Origin: Gambelia wislizenii | Taxonomy: Eukaryota; Chordata; Lepidosauria; Squamata; Crotaphytidae | Direction of reading: 5' to 3' | Assembly (NCBI GenBank): GCA_030847615.1 | Contig: JAUMIR010000003.1 | Location: forward strand, 61,551,001-61,615,000 | DNA: 64,000 nucleotides | In this document: positions 32,892 to 44,386 of the stretch, piece by piece | Layout of the letters: every line of letters starts with the position of its first letter | Numbering within the stretch: the first letter of the stretch is position 1 | The notes under the pieces: model-generated | Told to the model about the DNA's origin: nothing | The model's database searches: none | The model's input: the letters and a program-made list of their open reading frames with translations, nothing else | Position numbers and translations under genes: made by a program

Positions 32892-33728
32892 GGGGTTTAC
32901 TGCACTCCAAAATAAAGTGGTAGTGTAACAAGAAAGTTCCGTCTTCTGTGCTGCCTTACTGTACCACATTGTCGTTCTTCCGTTCCTGTCCAGTGGGAGA
33001 CCGAGGTAAAACCATGTCTTTTTGCTAACCAGAAAAACCCGTTAGCAAAACGACATGGTTTTACATCAGTCTCTCATGGGACCGGAACTCTGGAGATTAT
33101 CAGACAATCTCCAATCCCACCCCTGTCCTGAAATAATAACCCTCCCCACTCTACTTACCTTCTCTCCTGTCATTCAGTCAGCCCATGAATGGAGCTCCAT
33201 TCACTTCCTGGAGTGAAATCCCACCCATTCTCGCAAAAAGACGTGAGCATGGGAAATTCAAAAATTAACAGTAAAATAAACACAAGAAAGTGACACCAAG
33301 CACCTAAACACACTAAAAACATTACAAGTAACCCAGGAGGGTACAAAAAAGAGGGTAGCTTACCTGGATGTCCTGATCTCACCCGGAAGTATTCTGGCGG
33401 GACCTTCCATTGATGCTAGAATCTCACCAGCAAAATGGGGTACATTGTCATACACAAGCAAATCTGGAACGGAAATACCACAGGAAATCAATTGCTGGCT
33501 TCTTCCTGTCTATAAAAAAGAATGCCCCCATAACAGCAGCAGAATGCTTGGGAGATGATGGGGGGGTGACGTCGTCTGATAAGGAAGCCCTTTTGCAATC
33601 TCATGGCATCATCATAACACCATTTTTTATGCATCTGATAATATCCAATGACATCATGCAGCAAGGCAGCAAGGAAGACAAAATCTTCCTGCTGAACTGC
33701 CGCTTTACTTCAGAGTGCAGTAAGCTCC
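32892..33728. mobile_element. Foldback element of the GGGGYTTACYGCACTCC family, split by a nested element, TAA TSD
   Basis: The left end GGGGTTTACTGCACTCC and the right end AGAGTGCAGTAAGCTCC are inverted, with TAA at 32889-91 and 33729-31. Its own sequence covers 32892-33091 and 33647-33728; the part between is a different element. The inner blocks (GTAAAACCATGTC, GACATGGTTTTAC) show the same hairpin layout as the element at 31975. The plus frame 33410-33937 runs across these junctions and is not a gene. Confidence 0.8.
33092..33646. mobile_element. Nested DNA transposon remnant (GGAGATTATCAGAC ends)
   Basis: The left end GGAGATTATCAGACAATC and the right end GCATCTGATAATATCC are inverted. 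Its core (GGGAAATTCAAAAATTAACA near 33253 and TAACCCAGGAGGGT near 33330) is similar to the core of the element at 33732, so the two are relatives. I could not see a matching 3-bp flank, perhaps through later decay. Confidence 0.65.
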
Positions 33729-33731
33729 TAA

Positions 33732-34297
33732 GGACTTTATCAGACATCACCCTTGAAATGTTCTTTTGCCAGCATAAAAAAATCAATTTTATGCCAGCAA
33801 AAGAATGTTTCCCCCCTGCACTTACCTCCTTTCCCAGCAAAGGATCCTCCAGCAATAAAGAGGAAGTGAACCGAGTGCATTTCACTTTCTCTTTTGAAAT
33901 CCCACATGATTTCATTGTGCGGAAAATTCAAAAATAAAAATAAAAGTCAAAAAGTTAAATTAAGCACACACAGACTTTAAAACTTACATGTAACCCAGGG
34001 AGGGTTAAAAAAAAACTTTGTAAATTGCCTGGTTGTCCCAATCTGACCCGAAAGTGTTCGCACCGGTCCAGCCATTGTTGGGGTAAGTCCAAGATTTAAA
34101 GGGATAGAAGCTTCGCACACCGGCAATGCTGGCAAAAAAATCAGCAGGGAGATCTATGATGGCTTAAGCTGTCAATTAAAAGGTACGTGTTTGGGGCTGA
34201 TTTTAACCATGAAAGGGCGACGTTGTCTGATACGTGTGCCCTTTCATGGTTATGTGGCATCCTTTTGATACTGTATTTTCTGTGTCTGATAAAGTCC
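33732..34297. mobile_element. Harbinger-like MITE, 566 bp, TAA TSD
   Basis: The left end GGACTTTATCAGACATCACC and the right end GTCTGATAAAGTCC are inverted and flanked by TAA (33729-31, 34298-300). It starts exactly where the element at 32892 ends, so the two share the TAA between them. The core includes CAAAAATAAAAATAAAAG and TAACCCAGGGAGGGTT, as in the nested element at 33092. No transposase remnant is visible. Confidence 0.85.
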
Positions 34298-34841
34298 TAA
34301 GACTCATTTCCCCCCTTCTTTTCTACTCTCGTTTCCCAGACCCAGCTCTTCCCCTATGACCAACCCTCCAGAAAACTCACTTTCTCCTCCCTTCTCCCTT
34401 CCTAAAGAAATCACACAGGTCAGCCTGCCTTACAATATAGCCATATTATGCATTTCCTCCAGTTCTAATATTTCTTCTTCCTCTATCAGACCTTCCTGCC
34501 TTACTGAAAGTGGTAGAGAGAGACACACCCACCGTAACGAACTCTGATGTCTTATTTCACTAAAACTTTTTTTTTTACTTTAATATTATATTGGGGAAAC
34601 TAGTGTTTTGGGGAAATCACTAGAAAAATCCTTAACAAACTAATATCAATAAATAATGAGTTAATTAGCAAGTCAATTCCAAGCTCTACCTAGGTCATAT
34701 AAGACTTTACAACAACTTAATTGGGCCTTGTGTGTTTTCCTATCATTTTAGGATAGAAATATTAGATCACAATCCCAAAATTGGCAAATTAGTATTCTTT
34801 TTGTTGTTTTGGTATTTCTCATTCCTAGACATTGAAGACTT

Positions 34842-35082
34842 GAGAACCAGCATGGTGTAGTGGTTTCAGCGTTGCACTATGACTCTGGAGACCAGGTTTT
34901 TTTAAAATTCCCAGTCATCCATGAAACCCACTGGGTGACCTTGGGCAAATCACATTCTCTCAGCCTCAGAGGAAGGCAAAGGCAAACCCCCTCTGAACAA
35001 ATCTGCCAAGAAAACCCCATGATAGGTTCACCTTAGGGTTTCGATAGGTTGGAGACAACTTGAAGGCACACAACAACAACAA
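34842..35082 (+). mobile_element. tRNA-derived SINE, plus orientation
   Basis: The head CCAGCATGGTGTAGTGGTTT has an A-box match and is followed by GGAGACCAGGTTTT, where the B box is damaged. The body GGTGACCTTGGGCAAATCAC and AGAAAACCCCATGATAGG is followed by the tail CTTGAAGGCACACAACAACA. Same family as the copies at 4760, 44387 and 63838. Confidence 0.9.
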
Positions 35083-37756
35083 GGCATTGAGGGGGATAGA
35101 AAGTCCTTGATTAGTCACCATTTATATTTTTCTACTTCACTAGAGATTGTGCATTGTTTTCATCTTTAATGCATATTACTGGTATTCCAACTTTCTTTTA
35201 TTATTGACTTTTAAGATTAGGAACTGTTAGGTGTATTTTTTTTAAAAAAAAATGGCTCTCTATTTGTGAAATAATTACATTCCGTGTGATCCCTGGTTCC
35301 TGAGGCGTTTGCTTTTGAAGGTAGTTAGGTGAGTTTCTGTAACCTTGGCACAGTTCCCTCCATATTAAACTTTTGATGAAGTCTCTCTTCTGACTGCATA
35401 TTTTTAATAATTGGCTTTGCTTAAGATAACATCTTTACTGTCCTTAGAACTTTGACAGTTACTATCTCTAGGTGATGAGAGAACCACAAGCTTTATAATC
35501 TTGAGCAAGAGAAAGATTTCTGATACTTGATAATCTCCCCAAACACTTGTCTTTAGACAGGAACTGCTGGGCTTTATTGAAGGTGTGCTTATGCAGTATA
35601 TAGCAGAATACTAAGCTCACAATACTGAATTGTATTCATAAAGGTACTTTATGTGTTCATGTTGGTTACAAAAAAAAATCACTAATGCTTGTACAAGTCT
35701 ATTATTTGTTTACATAATGACCATCATTATGATGCATGAACAAAGGTTGTTTGCAATGACTATGGGTTCCCTCTCAGTTGAGATCATGCCTATCCTAGAA
35801 TAGAAGTTTTGTTCTGCTTCCTTCTCCAACTGTCTTTGTCTTTTTGGATAGTTTTGCTGTGAAAGACTGACCATGGGGGGAAAAGACATGAGCGCTGGTT
35901 CCCTGGCTACAGCCCTAGAGCATTTAAAAAGTGACTGCACAGAAGACCATCTGAAGAATGTCAGTAGAAGGCAACCAACTGGGTTTTGTCACAGCTTTTA
36001 AGGAACCCTTGGAAACATCCTGTGATTCATTTGCTAAGCAGACTTCAGAATAGAATTGCTCAGATCCACCATGGTCTATATGGCACTATAGGTCTGCATG
36101 TTAAGAGTAGAGTTTGGAACAATTGCATTTTTGGACTAATCCTCCCAGAATGCTTGCTAGGCAATTTTGTGATTTGTAGTCCAAAGAAGAGTCACAGCTG
36201 GTCATTGCTTAGGCTTGAAAATACATACTGGCTCCTCCTGAATAGATCCTGCATCGCTGGAAAGCTGCCTATAAGTTGGTTGCCAATATTCATTTGGGGT
36301 GTCTGAATGGGCACATGCTAAGTAAAGTGAGTGAACTCAAGCTGAAACTGTCTAGAGACCCTAGAGCTACCTTTGGTGGGTAGCTGTTCTGCTCTGGACA
36401 GCAAGGTTCAGTTTATTCAGAACAGGATTGCATATTTTGAATATATGATGTGCATTTTTGAGGTGTTCAGTGATGCAGTTTTGTCATTCAAGTACAAGTA
36501 GCTTCTGTGGCACCAATTGCTCTTCACCAGTTTCAGCTTACATGTCTATTATTGCTGCCTCTTGCTAATTATTGTCTCACTACACTTATTTACACTCTGG
36601 TAATTTCCAGACCAGCAAATGACGATGGGCAAAGTACAGCTCCCAAGATCACTTTTGGGGGATCAGCTCCCCCACCCCATCCTTCTGATTAATCTTGCCA
36701 TTTTGCAGTCTTCGAAACCTCCAAGCACAGTGACTTAGCCATCAAACAGAGCACAAGGGCCTCCAATGCATCCCTCAAAACAAAACTGGAAGTAGACATC
36801 TATCCATGTCTGGTACTGGGGGTTTTACATTTATTTTTGCTCATTTTTGGAGGTGTTGCAGCTTGCAACTCTTTATGGTGGAAACTTGGTCTCTTGACCC
36901 CACAAGCTTGCCAACTCTGGTCCAACTGTAATGTGATGGAGATGATGCCATGTTTCAAAACTGAACCACAGAAAATGGTTCAGAAACAGCTGCTCAATTA
37001 CAGACAGAGACAGGCATTGAAAGTACAATTCACCCATCTATAAACAAAGTACCACCTGTTCCCATGTCAGCCTACCCTTTCCCTGAAGTCAAAAGTCTTT
37101 TCTCCAGGTCCCCACACTGAATGAGTTATGATGGGCAGAGGTGGCATTCCATTTGTGGAAGGCTCTTGGTGCTAGAAGAATATTCTGTAGAATATTCAGT
37201 CTGTATAATATTATTCCCAGAAAGACTCATCCAGTGTTGACATTGTCATCCATATGGCACCAATTGACAAGTTTTTAATTTCCCAAGCCATTTCCCAACA
37301 TGGTCCTAAATCCTACATCCCCTCCATCTATGCAAATATCTGCATGTGGACCTATGCTACACTGAGCTATATACCCTCCCCTGACATACTGATAAGTCCC
37401 AGAAGCCTCCCCATACAACCATTCCATGCTTCACAGCAAGGAGGCCATTTTCACAAAGCTTCTGGCTACATTCCCATAGCCACATTCCCATATAAAGATG
37501 ACATCAGTACTGAGATCCACCCAGGTCACCTGGGAATCTCAGCACTGCTGTGATCATGTCACATCTGGCTATGGTAGCATAACCAGACCTCCTGAGAGCC
37601 TGCCTGCTTGCTGTGAAGAATAGAATGGCTATGCAGGACAGCTTCAGGAGCTTATCAGTAAGTCAAGGGGCAGCTTTGGGTTCTGGGGAGGGAGGAAGAG
37701 AATATTAACCCCCACAATGCCCAGAAAAAGACATCTGCATGCATAAGGGAGACTTA
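35083..37756. other. Unassigned stretch
   Basis: No supported exon. The frames at 35710-36306 and 37254-37553 have no recognisable product. Positions 36140-36180 carry a faint CCCAGAATG...GTAGTCC trace of an hAT-type repeat. Confidence 0.35.
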
Positions 37757-38390
37757 GAACTTTATCAGACAAGGCTACATAAATTGCATGATTATGACAT
37801 CATGGTAGTACTAATGGATTCCCGCTATCACATGACAGCATCGTCCTCCCATGGTTACCGTGTGCTCCAGCCACCAATAACACGTCGCTTTTAATTGACA
37901 GGACAAGCCATCAGTAGCTCTCAATATCGCTATTTTCATGGTATTGAAGAGCATGTGAAAACATGTCCCGCTGTAATCATGAGATTATAGTGTGAATGGG
38001 CAGTCCTCTTTCTCCCTCCCCATTCCCAGCCAGAAAACTTCTGGGTGAGAACATGACGCTCTTTTAATAAACTGTCCCATTTTGTTTGCAGGTTTTTAGG
38101 TTTATTTAAGTGTTTATGTGTTGATTTACTTTATTAATTAAGGGGGGTTTTTTTGGTGTTTTTATGTGCACTCACATCTTCTCATGAGAACCGCTGAAAT
38201 CTCACCCATGCTAAATCACGGAAGTAAAATCCCATTCTTAAAGTGCTAGTGGTGGTTGTGTGAGAATTATGTGACAGTAGTATCACGCAATTGTGGCAAC
38301 ATGTGATACTTAGTGTAATAATGCCACTATGTTTCTGCTTTCCTCAATAGTGGAATTATAGCATTTTTAGACACTAATATGATAATGTCC
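37757..38390. mobile_element. Harbinger-like MITE, 634 bp, TTA TSD
   Basis: The left end GAACTTTATCAGACAAGGC and the right end CTAATATGATAATGTCC are worn inverted repeats, flanked by TTA (37754-56, 38391-93). Inside, TTTTTAGGTTTATTTAAGTG and GAAATCTCACCCATGC match, in reverse sense, the cores at 33092 and 33732. Confidence 0.7.
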
Positions 38391-38502
38391 TTACACATGC
38401 AGATGTCCCTAACAGAATTCTGGCCATTAAGTCCTAAGTGGATTGAAGTTTATGTTGCTCTTACTGGGCATTTTTGTCTGGCATTGTTCTTATATTTTAA
38501 TA

Positions 38503-38562
38503 TGTGTGTGTGCGTGCGTGCGTGTGTGCACGTGTGTGTGTGCGTGCACATGCACACTCAAG
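38503..38562 (+). repeat. (TG)n microsatellite with TGCG variants
   Basis: Alternating purine-pyrimidine run of about 60 bp; it produces the small Cys/Val-rich open frames at 38379-38640. Confidence 0.95.
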
Positions 38563-38849
38563 GATACTACTGGAATGGTACAGGAATTCAGTATTTGTAG
38601 ATTCCTACACAGAACAATCTGCTCTGCCTCATTCCAGTGAATAAGCAAAATCTATTCACCACATTTTCAGCTTCCCCAAATGTCATAACGTAATGTTGAG
38701 CAGCTTAAACATGCCAAGATAAGTATTTAAATGCACAGCTTGATAGAAAAATGCACATCTAAATATGTATTTTGAGAAAAAATATGCATTAAAATCCATA
38801 TTGAAATATATGTTCTTGAAAGGCATTTTCAAAATCACACATTAATATC

Positions 38850-38965
38850 AAGTATGCAAAGGGATGTTGTAGCACTTGTAACAGGAATGAATCTGATGCA
38901 CCTGAGGAAATAGACTTTGCATACTGATATTCCAGACTAACACAGCTATGTCTTTGAATTCTACA
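38850..38965 (-). repeat. Interspersed repeat, same family as 29137
   Basis: Minus-strand text CATAGCTGTGTTAGTCTGGA then ATCAGTATGCAAAGTC matches the start of the 29137 copy; GTATGCAAAGGGATGTTGTA also occurs on the plus strand, so the copy is inverted onto itself. Confidence 0.55.
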
Positions 38966-39174
38966 CATATTAATTGTAAATTAATATAAATGAATGGAAT
39001 TATGAATAAAACGTGTAAAGTGCTATGAACCAGAAATAAACATATTTGGGTTTTATTCCCTCAGGAGATTACTACAATTGTTGTTTGCTCTCTTGGGGGA
39101 GTCCCCTATGTTTCTACATGTGTTTTCACAGCTCTCCTAAATGTGTGGTTGCAATAATAAGGCTTGGTACCTTG

Positions 39175-39410
39175 ATACTTGAAGGGGCACCTCTCCCTAT
39201 ATGTACCTGACCACAGACTGAGATTGCCAGAAGGACCCTCCTCTGTGTCTCACCAATGGGGGCAATATGAGGGGGGGGGACATGGAAGAACACTCACTTG
39301 GCTGTGGTCCACCACTTGTGGAATGCCCTCCCCTTGGAGGCTAAATTAGCACCAGCATGGGGGGGGGAGTGTTCCAGCACCAGGATGATACATGGTTTTT
39401 ATTAAAGCAT
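39175..39410 (+). repeat. LINE-like remnant (LWNALP block)
   Basis: Plus-strand text CTTGATACTTGAAGGGGCAC, CACCAATGGGGGCAATATG and GTGGAATGCCCTCCCCTTGG gives residues HHLWNALPLEAKLAP in one frame. This matches the end of L2-like LINE proteins common in squamates. Only a scrap is left. Confidence 0.45.
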
Positions 39411-39438
39411 TTGTGCCTTATTTACTTTTAAGCAGGTA

Positions 39439-39716
39439 CAGTCGCCACCCCACCCCATACCCACTGTATCTGCGGAACCAATATTCACAGTTTCAGTTAT
39501 CAATGGGACACCAAATGGGGACACATACCATAGAGTTGTACTAGAAAATGCCTAGAGAGGCATTCTCCTTAGGCATATTCTAGGTTCTCCAATGCAACTC
39601 TGTGGTATGTTTTTACCAGAAGTTCTTTATTTTAATAAGGTTCACTGTTATCCACAGTTTCCGGTATCTGTGGTAAGTCCAGGAACCGAACCCCCGCAGA
39701 AGCAAGAGTCTGACTA
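39439..39716. mobile_element. Pogo/Tigger-like MITE, TA flanks
   Basis: Relative of 29635-29897: CCATAGAGTTGTACTAGAAA, GCAACTCTGTGGTATGTTTT and TTTATTTTAATAAGGTTCAC occur in the same order. TA flanks at 39437-38 and 39717-18. Ends are worn. Confidence 0.7.
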
Positions 39717-39882
39717 TACTTCGTTTTAAAACTATTTTCGCCTTTTAAAATTTTTGACTTGTTGAGTTGTTCAATATGCTTTTATCTTGTGTAAATTATT
39801 CATTGATTTTAATCCGGAATCGTTTAAATTGTTTATGTGGTTTGCTCCATTCACTGCTCTGAGATCTCATGATAAAAATATC

Positions 39883-39883
<1 letters not shown>

Positions 39884-39917
<34 letters not shown>

Positions 39918-39928
39918 TAGATATATAT
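39884..39928 (+). repeat. (ATAG)n microsatellite
   Basis: About eleven ATAG units followed by an AT run. Confidence 0.95.
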
Positions 39929-40069
39929 TGCTCTTAGGTATGTTGCCATTTCCAGTGTGCTGATTGGCTGCTTAGGAAACTGACCAACCAATCAAAGCTC
40001 TGTTGGGCAGCCAATCAGCTCACTGGGGGCAGGACCTTGTGGAAGTTTCACTCCTTTCTAAACATGGCA

Positions 40070-40985
40070 GAGGCAGAGGGGGTGTGAGTAGCATGGGGGG
40101 ATGTGGCATGGTGTGTGTGTGTGCGGCATGTACAGGGTGCAGGAAGGGTGGTGCAAGTCGGGGGAGGGCGGCACATGACGACACAGGGTGCAGGGAAGGC
40201 AGTGCGAGTGCAGGGAGGGTGGCACGGGGTGCGGGGAGGGCAGAGTGAGTGCGGCGAGAGTGGCACATGGTGGCATGGGGTGGAAGGAGGGCAGTGTGAG
40301 TGGCAGGAGGGCAACACAGGGTGTGGGGAGGACAGCACAAGGTACAGGGAGGGCAGCGCAAGTGGGTGGAGGGTGGCACATGGCAACACAGGGTGAGGGG
40401 AGGGTGGCAAGGGGTGCAGGGAGGGCGGTGTGAGTGCACGGAGGGTGGCACATGGCAGCACGGGGTGCAGGGAGGGTGGTGTGAGTGCGGGGAGGATGGC
40501 ACAGGGTGGCATGGGGTGCAGGAAGGGCAGGGCGAGTGCAGGGAGGGAAGCACAGGGCAGCACAGGGTGCAGGGAGGATGGTGTGAGTGCACAGAGGGTG
40601 GCACAAGGCAGCATGGGGTGCAGGGAGGGCAGTGCGAGCGCGGGCAGGATGGCACAGGGTGGCATGGGGTGCAGGGAGGGCAGTGTGAGTGCAGGGAGGG
40701 AAGCACAGGGCAGCATGGGGTGCAGGGAGGGCAGTGGGAGTGTGGGGAAGGTGGCACAGGGCAGCACGGGGTGCAGAAAGGGTGTGAGGAGGGTGGCACA
40801 GGGCGGTGCAAGTGTGGGCAGGGCAGTACAGGGTGGCACGGGGTGCAGGGAGGGCAGCATGGGGTGTGGGAAGGGCAGTGCAAGTGCGGGGAGGGCGGTG
40901 CAAGGGCAGGGAGGGCAGTGCGAGGGTGGGGAGGGTGACATGGGGGAGTGGCATGTGTACCATGGGGGAGTGTAGTGCACAGGGG
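40070..40985. repeat. G-rich minisatellite, period near 51 bp
   Basis: About eighteen degenerate units built around GTGCAGGGAGGGCAGTGTGAGTGC and GGCACAGGGCAGCAYGGG, spaced about 51 bp with some shorter units. The plus strand is strongly G-rich and nearly lacks C-runs. Because 51 is a multiple of three, frames stay open through all units on both strands (up to 364 codons). Those frames encode His/Pro/Cys-rich or Gly/Glu-rich repeats and have no independent support, so I do not call genes here. Confidence 0.9.
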
Positions 40986-41507
40986 AACGGTGTTGTTACA
41001 CCGGGTATAGCTAGTGGGATAAAAATATTTAAACAAATAAACCAATAATACAAACTGTATTTACATATTGGCTGGCATCCTGTTAGGCAGGTATGATGCC
41101 AGAAGCTAGCCTTACAACCTCGTAACTGTTTGGTATTCACAATTACAATCATGGCACTATTGCCATGACCACAAATGCCCCCTAAGCTTTCCTTACAATC
41201 CAGGCAGCTGTACTAAAGAATGGAGTTCTGCATATTCCAGGCCACAGCTGACTGTCAGGAGAGGGCTAGGCATGTAATTCTTCAACCTTCTACTCACCAG
41301 CACTGTAGAAATTCTGTCCCTTGCTATGGCTGGCTGGATTTTAAGGTGGATTTGGGGGATCAGATTGGGAGATGGAAAGTAGCCATAACATCATAGCTGT
41401 ATGCCTCAACCATTGTTTACAATAACAGCACAAGAAGGGTTTGAGCTTTAGTGTTATATCCTCCCAAGTATTATTATTATTATTATTAATAATAATAATA
41501 ATAATAA

Positions 41508-41656
41508 TATTTATTTATTTATACCCCGCCCCTATGTTAAAACAATCGGCTTACAAAAATTAAAATACAATACAGATAAAATCCCCAAACACCCTCCACC
41601 CCCAACCTCTCCCATAAAAAAATATTAAACAATTATAAATTAAAACCAACTGATCT
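41508..41656 (-). repeat. LINE/SINE 3' tail, minus copy of an inverted pair
   Basis: Minus-strand text GATCAGTTGGTTTTAATTTA, then a G-rich block and GTATTTTAATTTTTGTAAGC, ending GGGGCGGGGTATAAATAAAT. It matches the plus-strand segment 42981-43148 along its length. Preceded at the left by an (ATT)n(AAT)n run at 41471-41510. Confidence 0.75.
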
Positions 41657-42574
41657 AAAATCACATTTAAAAACAATAAATACTATAAAATACTAGTTCC
41701 TAAAATGCCAAATAACTGGAGAGGAAGCTGCTGCTTCTTTTTGTCTGAGAGATAATTCCCATCAAAGATTAATAATACAGCACATACCTGCTAATTTTTG
41801 GTTTTGGCAATGAAAGGATGGCCCAGTCTGCTTGCAATACTTTACCTAGAACCATGTACTTAATTGTAAAGAGAAATTTACAAAATGCCCTGTTTGCACA
41901 TCTAACCTTTTTACCTTTTCAATTCTAAATTGCTGTGCATGCCATTCCATAGAATAATCTTTGCTATGAAACCATAGTGAAAAAGAAAATTAACATGGAA
42001 GTCCTTTCCTTAGAAAGGTTAAAGGCAGATTTTTCCTAATGCATTATTTAATACTTGTTATGTAGTGCATTAAGCAGTCAGTACTGAGGGGAAAGCTTTT
42101 AAAAGTCAATGGCTCCCTTTTCTTTCTTGATAGCATTCAATCTTGCCTCTGATGTTTTGGTTAAGTTAATATAAGAAAGAAATGAATTAATATATTTCAT
42201 CCCAGCCAATTTATAGAAGCCAATCAAGTTACAACACTGGATATGACCAAGTGGAAGAGAGGAATACATTTAACTTAGTGGAAGTCTTTATTTAATCAGC
42301 AGACTCAAGAGAGCTGAAGTCAGCAGGCTGAGATGATATAAGAGGCAGTGGAGGAACAGGGCCTTTACCGCAAAGAATGACAGTGATGGAAAGAGGAGCC
42401 AAGTGCTGTCAGAAAATCACCTATTGTCACAATTTCTTCTTCATAATTTCTTCTACTTCTTATGTGTCAATGCTTATGTAGCCCAAACAGCACCGTTCAC
42501 ACTCAAAGGTGGGAGATTTACAGAAGTACAGAAAATAAATAGTAATGGGAGAGAACTGTCACAATGAGGACTGA

Positions 42575-42925
42575 GGAGATTTTCGGATGCCTAAAATCAG
42601 TTTCTTGCTGCGCAAGCAGCCTCCGGAACAGTATCGAGGCTGCTGTGCGGCAAGGGTCCATTTTGGACGACGCCATTTCTCTCTCGGCGTCGTCCATGGC
42701 TGTTGCGGCCAGCACTGGAGGCGGCCGCACTATTTTTTACTCATGGGCAACTTTCGTGAGTAAAAAATAGCACGGCCGCCTCCAGTGCTGGCCGCAACAG
42801 TCACGGACGACGCCGAGAGAGAAACAGCGTTGTCCAAAATGGACCCTTGCCACGCAGCAGCCTCGATACTGTTCCGGGGGCTGCTTGCGCGGCAAGAAGC
42901 TGATTTTACGCGTCTGAAAATGTCC
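42575..42925. mobile_element. Foldback element with long CpG-rich arms, 351 bp, TGA TSD
   Basis: Arms of about 165 bp run from GGAGATTTTCGGATGCCTAA to the centre TTACTCATGGGCAACTTTCG (42738-42757) and back to GCGTCTGAAAATGTCC. The arms contain TTCTTGCTGCGCAAGCAGCC, GGTCCATTTTGGACGACG and GGCGTCGTCC. The 3-bp flank TGA is present on both sides (42572-74, 42926-28). Both small frames (42564-42945) are translations of the two arms. End sequence and layout match the element at 62197. Confidence 0.88.
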
Positions 42926-42980
42926 TGAGCATTCTCAGCAGCCACAGAAAAACCAAAGGAATGGATACATGAGGAGATTA

Positions 42981-43148
42981 GATCAGTTGCTTTTTAACTT
43001 ATACTTGTTTAATATTTTTTTAATGGGGGAAGATGGGGGTGGGGGTTGTTTAGGGATTTTTATCTGTATTGTATTTTAATTTTTGTAAGATTTAATTTTG
43101 TAAGATTTTTGTAATGTTTAACAGAGGGGCAGGGTATAAATAAATATT
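42981..43148 (+). repeat. LINE/SINE 3' tail, plus copy of an inverted pair
   Basis: GATCAGTTGCTTTTTAACTT, a G-rich block (ATGGGGGTGGGGGTTG), GTATTTTAATTTTTGTAAG, and the end GGGGCAGGGTATAAATAAAT. It lies ~1.3 kb from the minus copy at 41508. Confidence 0.75.
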
Positions 43149-44386
43149 GTTATTATTCTTATTATTATTATCATTATCATCATCATCATCATCATGAAAG
43201 AATATATGGCTTACTGGCTGGAAACACAGCCATGAGTCCATTACATCATTTTATTGCAGTCACCATTTGTTAACTGTTTGTCTGAAGCTCTTCTACATGG
43301 GCCAGGATATGCTAGCTCCCCACCAGTGTATCCTGCCCACATATCTGGCCCATTCCTCCCCTGTTACCTCCATCAAACAGACTGGAGTCCAGAGGGACCT
43401 TTCAGCCCATCCCAGCAGCCACCACTGCCCGACTCCCACTCTCTGACATCAGGAAGCAGGCCCTGACTACGTGAACAAGGCCACCGGCATGTGACCACCC
43501 TTGGTCACATGCGGTGGGCCCCCTTCCTGGCTATGGAAGAATGAGGCAGAGGGCAACAGTAGCAACAGGCCAGCATGCCAAAATGGGCGCCTGCAGTCAT
43601 GCAGGGCCAAATCCATTTTTTCACGGCTGGAACAGGTATTTTAAAAAAATGTTTTTGGGCCCTACCCCATCTTCCCTGTCTTAGCCCCCTTTGTCCCGGT
43701 GTTATGAGAACTGCCCAGGGACAAAACAGGGAAAAGCCCTGCATTGCCAGGACTGCAGGGCTCCAAGATGGGGGGAAGACAGGGTAAATTGCCCATGTAG
43801 ACGAGCCCGCAGAATACTTTTTCCTCTTGTAAGTATTCCCTGCCTTTTCTCCCTCTTCATTCAAATAAATTCCAGTACAATTGAAAATGAACTGTGTGTC
43901 TGGAACCAGTAATGAAACTAAGTTGCCAGTTCTCCCATGTCCTTATATATAAATCTTTGCCCACATCAAACCTTGAATACATCCTAGAAGCCGTTAAGTC
44001 TTCCCACAGATGAATGTTGATGTTATGGTGAAGTTTAGGGGAACACTGCATTTTTCACATGGTTTATAACACTGAGAGGTTGGGGTGTCGTCGTTCCCCC
44101 TGCCCAGATAGAACGCACTAATTTCTGTGACCCAGGGAAAATGTATTGATAAGTTCTCTGCAGTAACTGGCTAGCAGACAAGTATCTCCCGTTACATTTA
44201 TATTTCTGGAATCCACTCTACCTAACCAGTTTCTTCCATGAATTTGCTATTCAAATTCAAACAGTAATTCCTTGTGGGGGGTGGGGGGACACAATGTCTC
44301 TCTTTTTAAAAAGGTATATTTCTTTTGGTAGGTATTTAAGTGGTATTGTGGTTCAGCACCATTGTCCTTGGCTTCAGAGGATTTTT
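43149..44386. other. Mixed stretch, no gene called
   Basis: Starts with AT and CAT microsatellites (43147-43195). A C/G-richer block at 43260-43800 has overlapping frames on both strands (43505-43864 minus, 43575-43912 plus) but no recognisable protein; it may be an old repeat. Confidence 0.35.

Noticed and set aside
33410..33937. 175-codon plus frame
   Set aside because: It crosses the junctions of three DNA-transposon pieces at 33646, 33728 and 33732, so it cannot be an old gene.
34842..34900. tRNA gene
   Set aside because: The A-box/B-box-like text is the head of a SINE; no complete cloverleaf with acceptor stem is present here or in the other SINE copies.
40020..41152. Long open frames of 181-364 codons on both strands
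   Set aside because: They are translations of the minisatellite, whose period of about 51 bp is divisible by three; all frames stay open, and the products are simple repeats.
43505..43912. Opposing frames of 119 and 73 codons
   Set aside because: They overlap on opposite strands in a moderately GC-rich block and neither product is recognisable.
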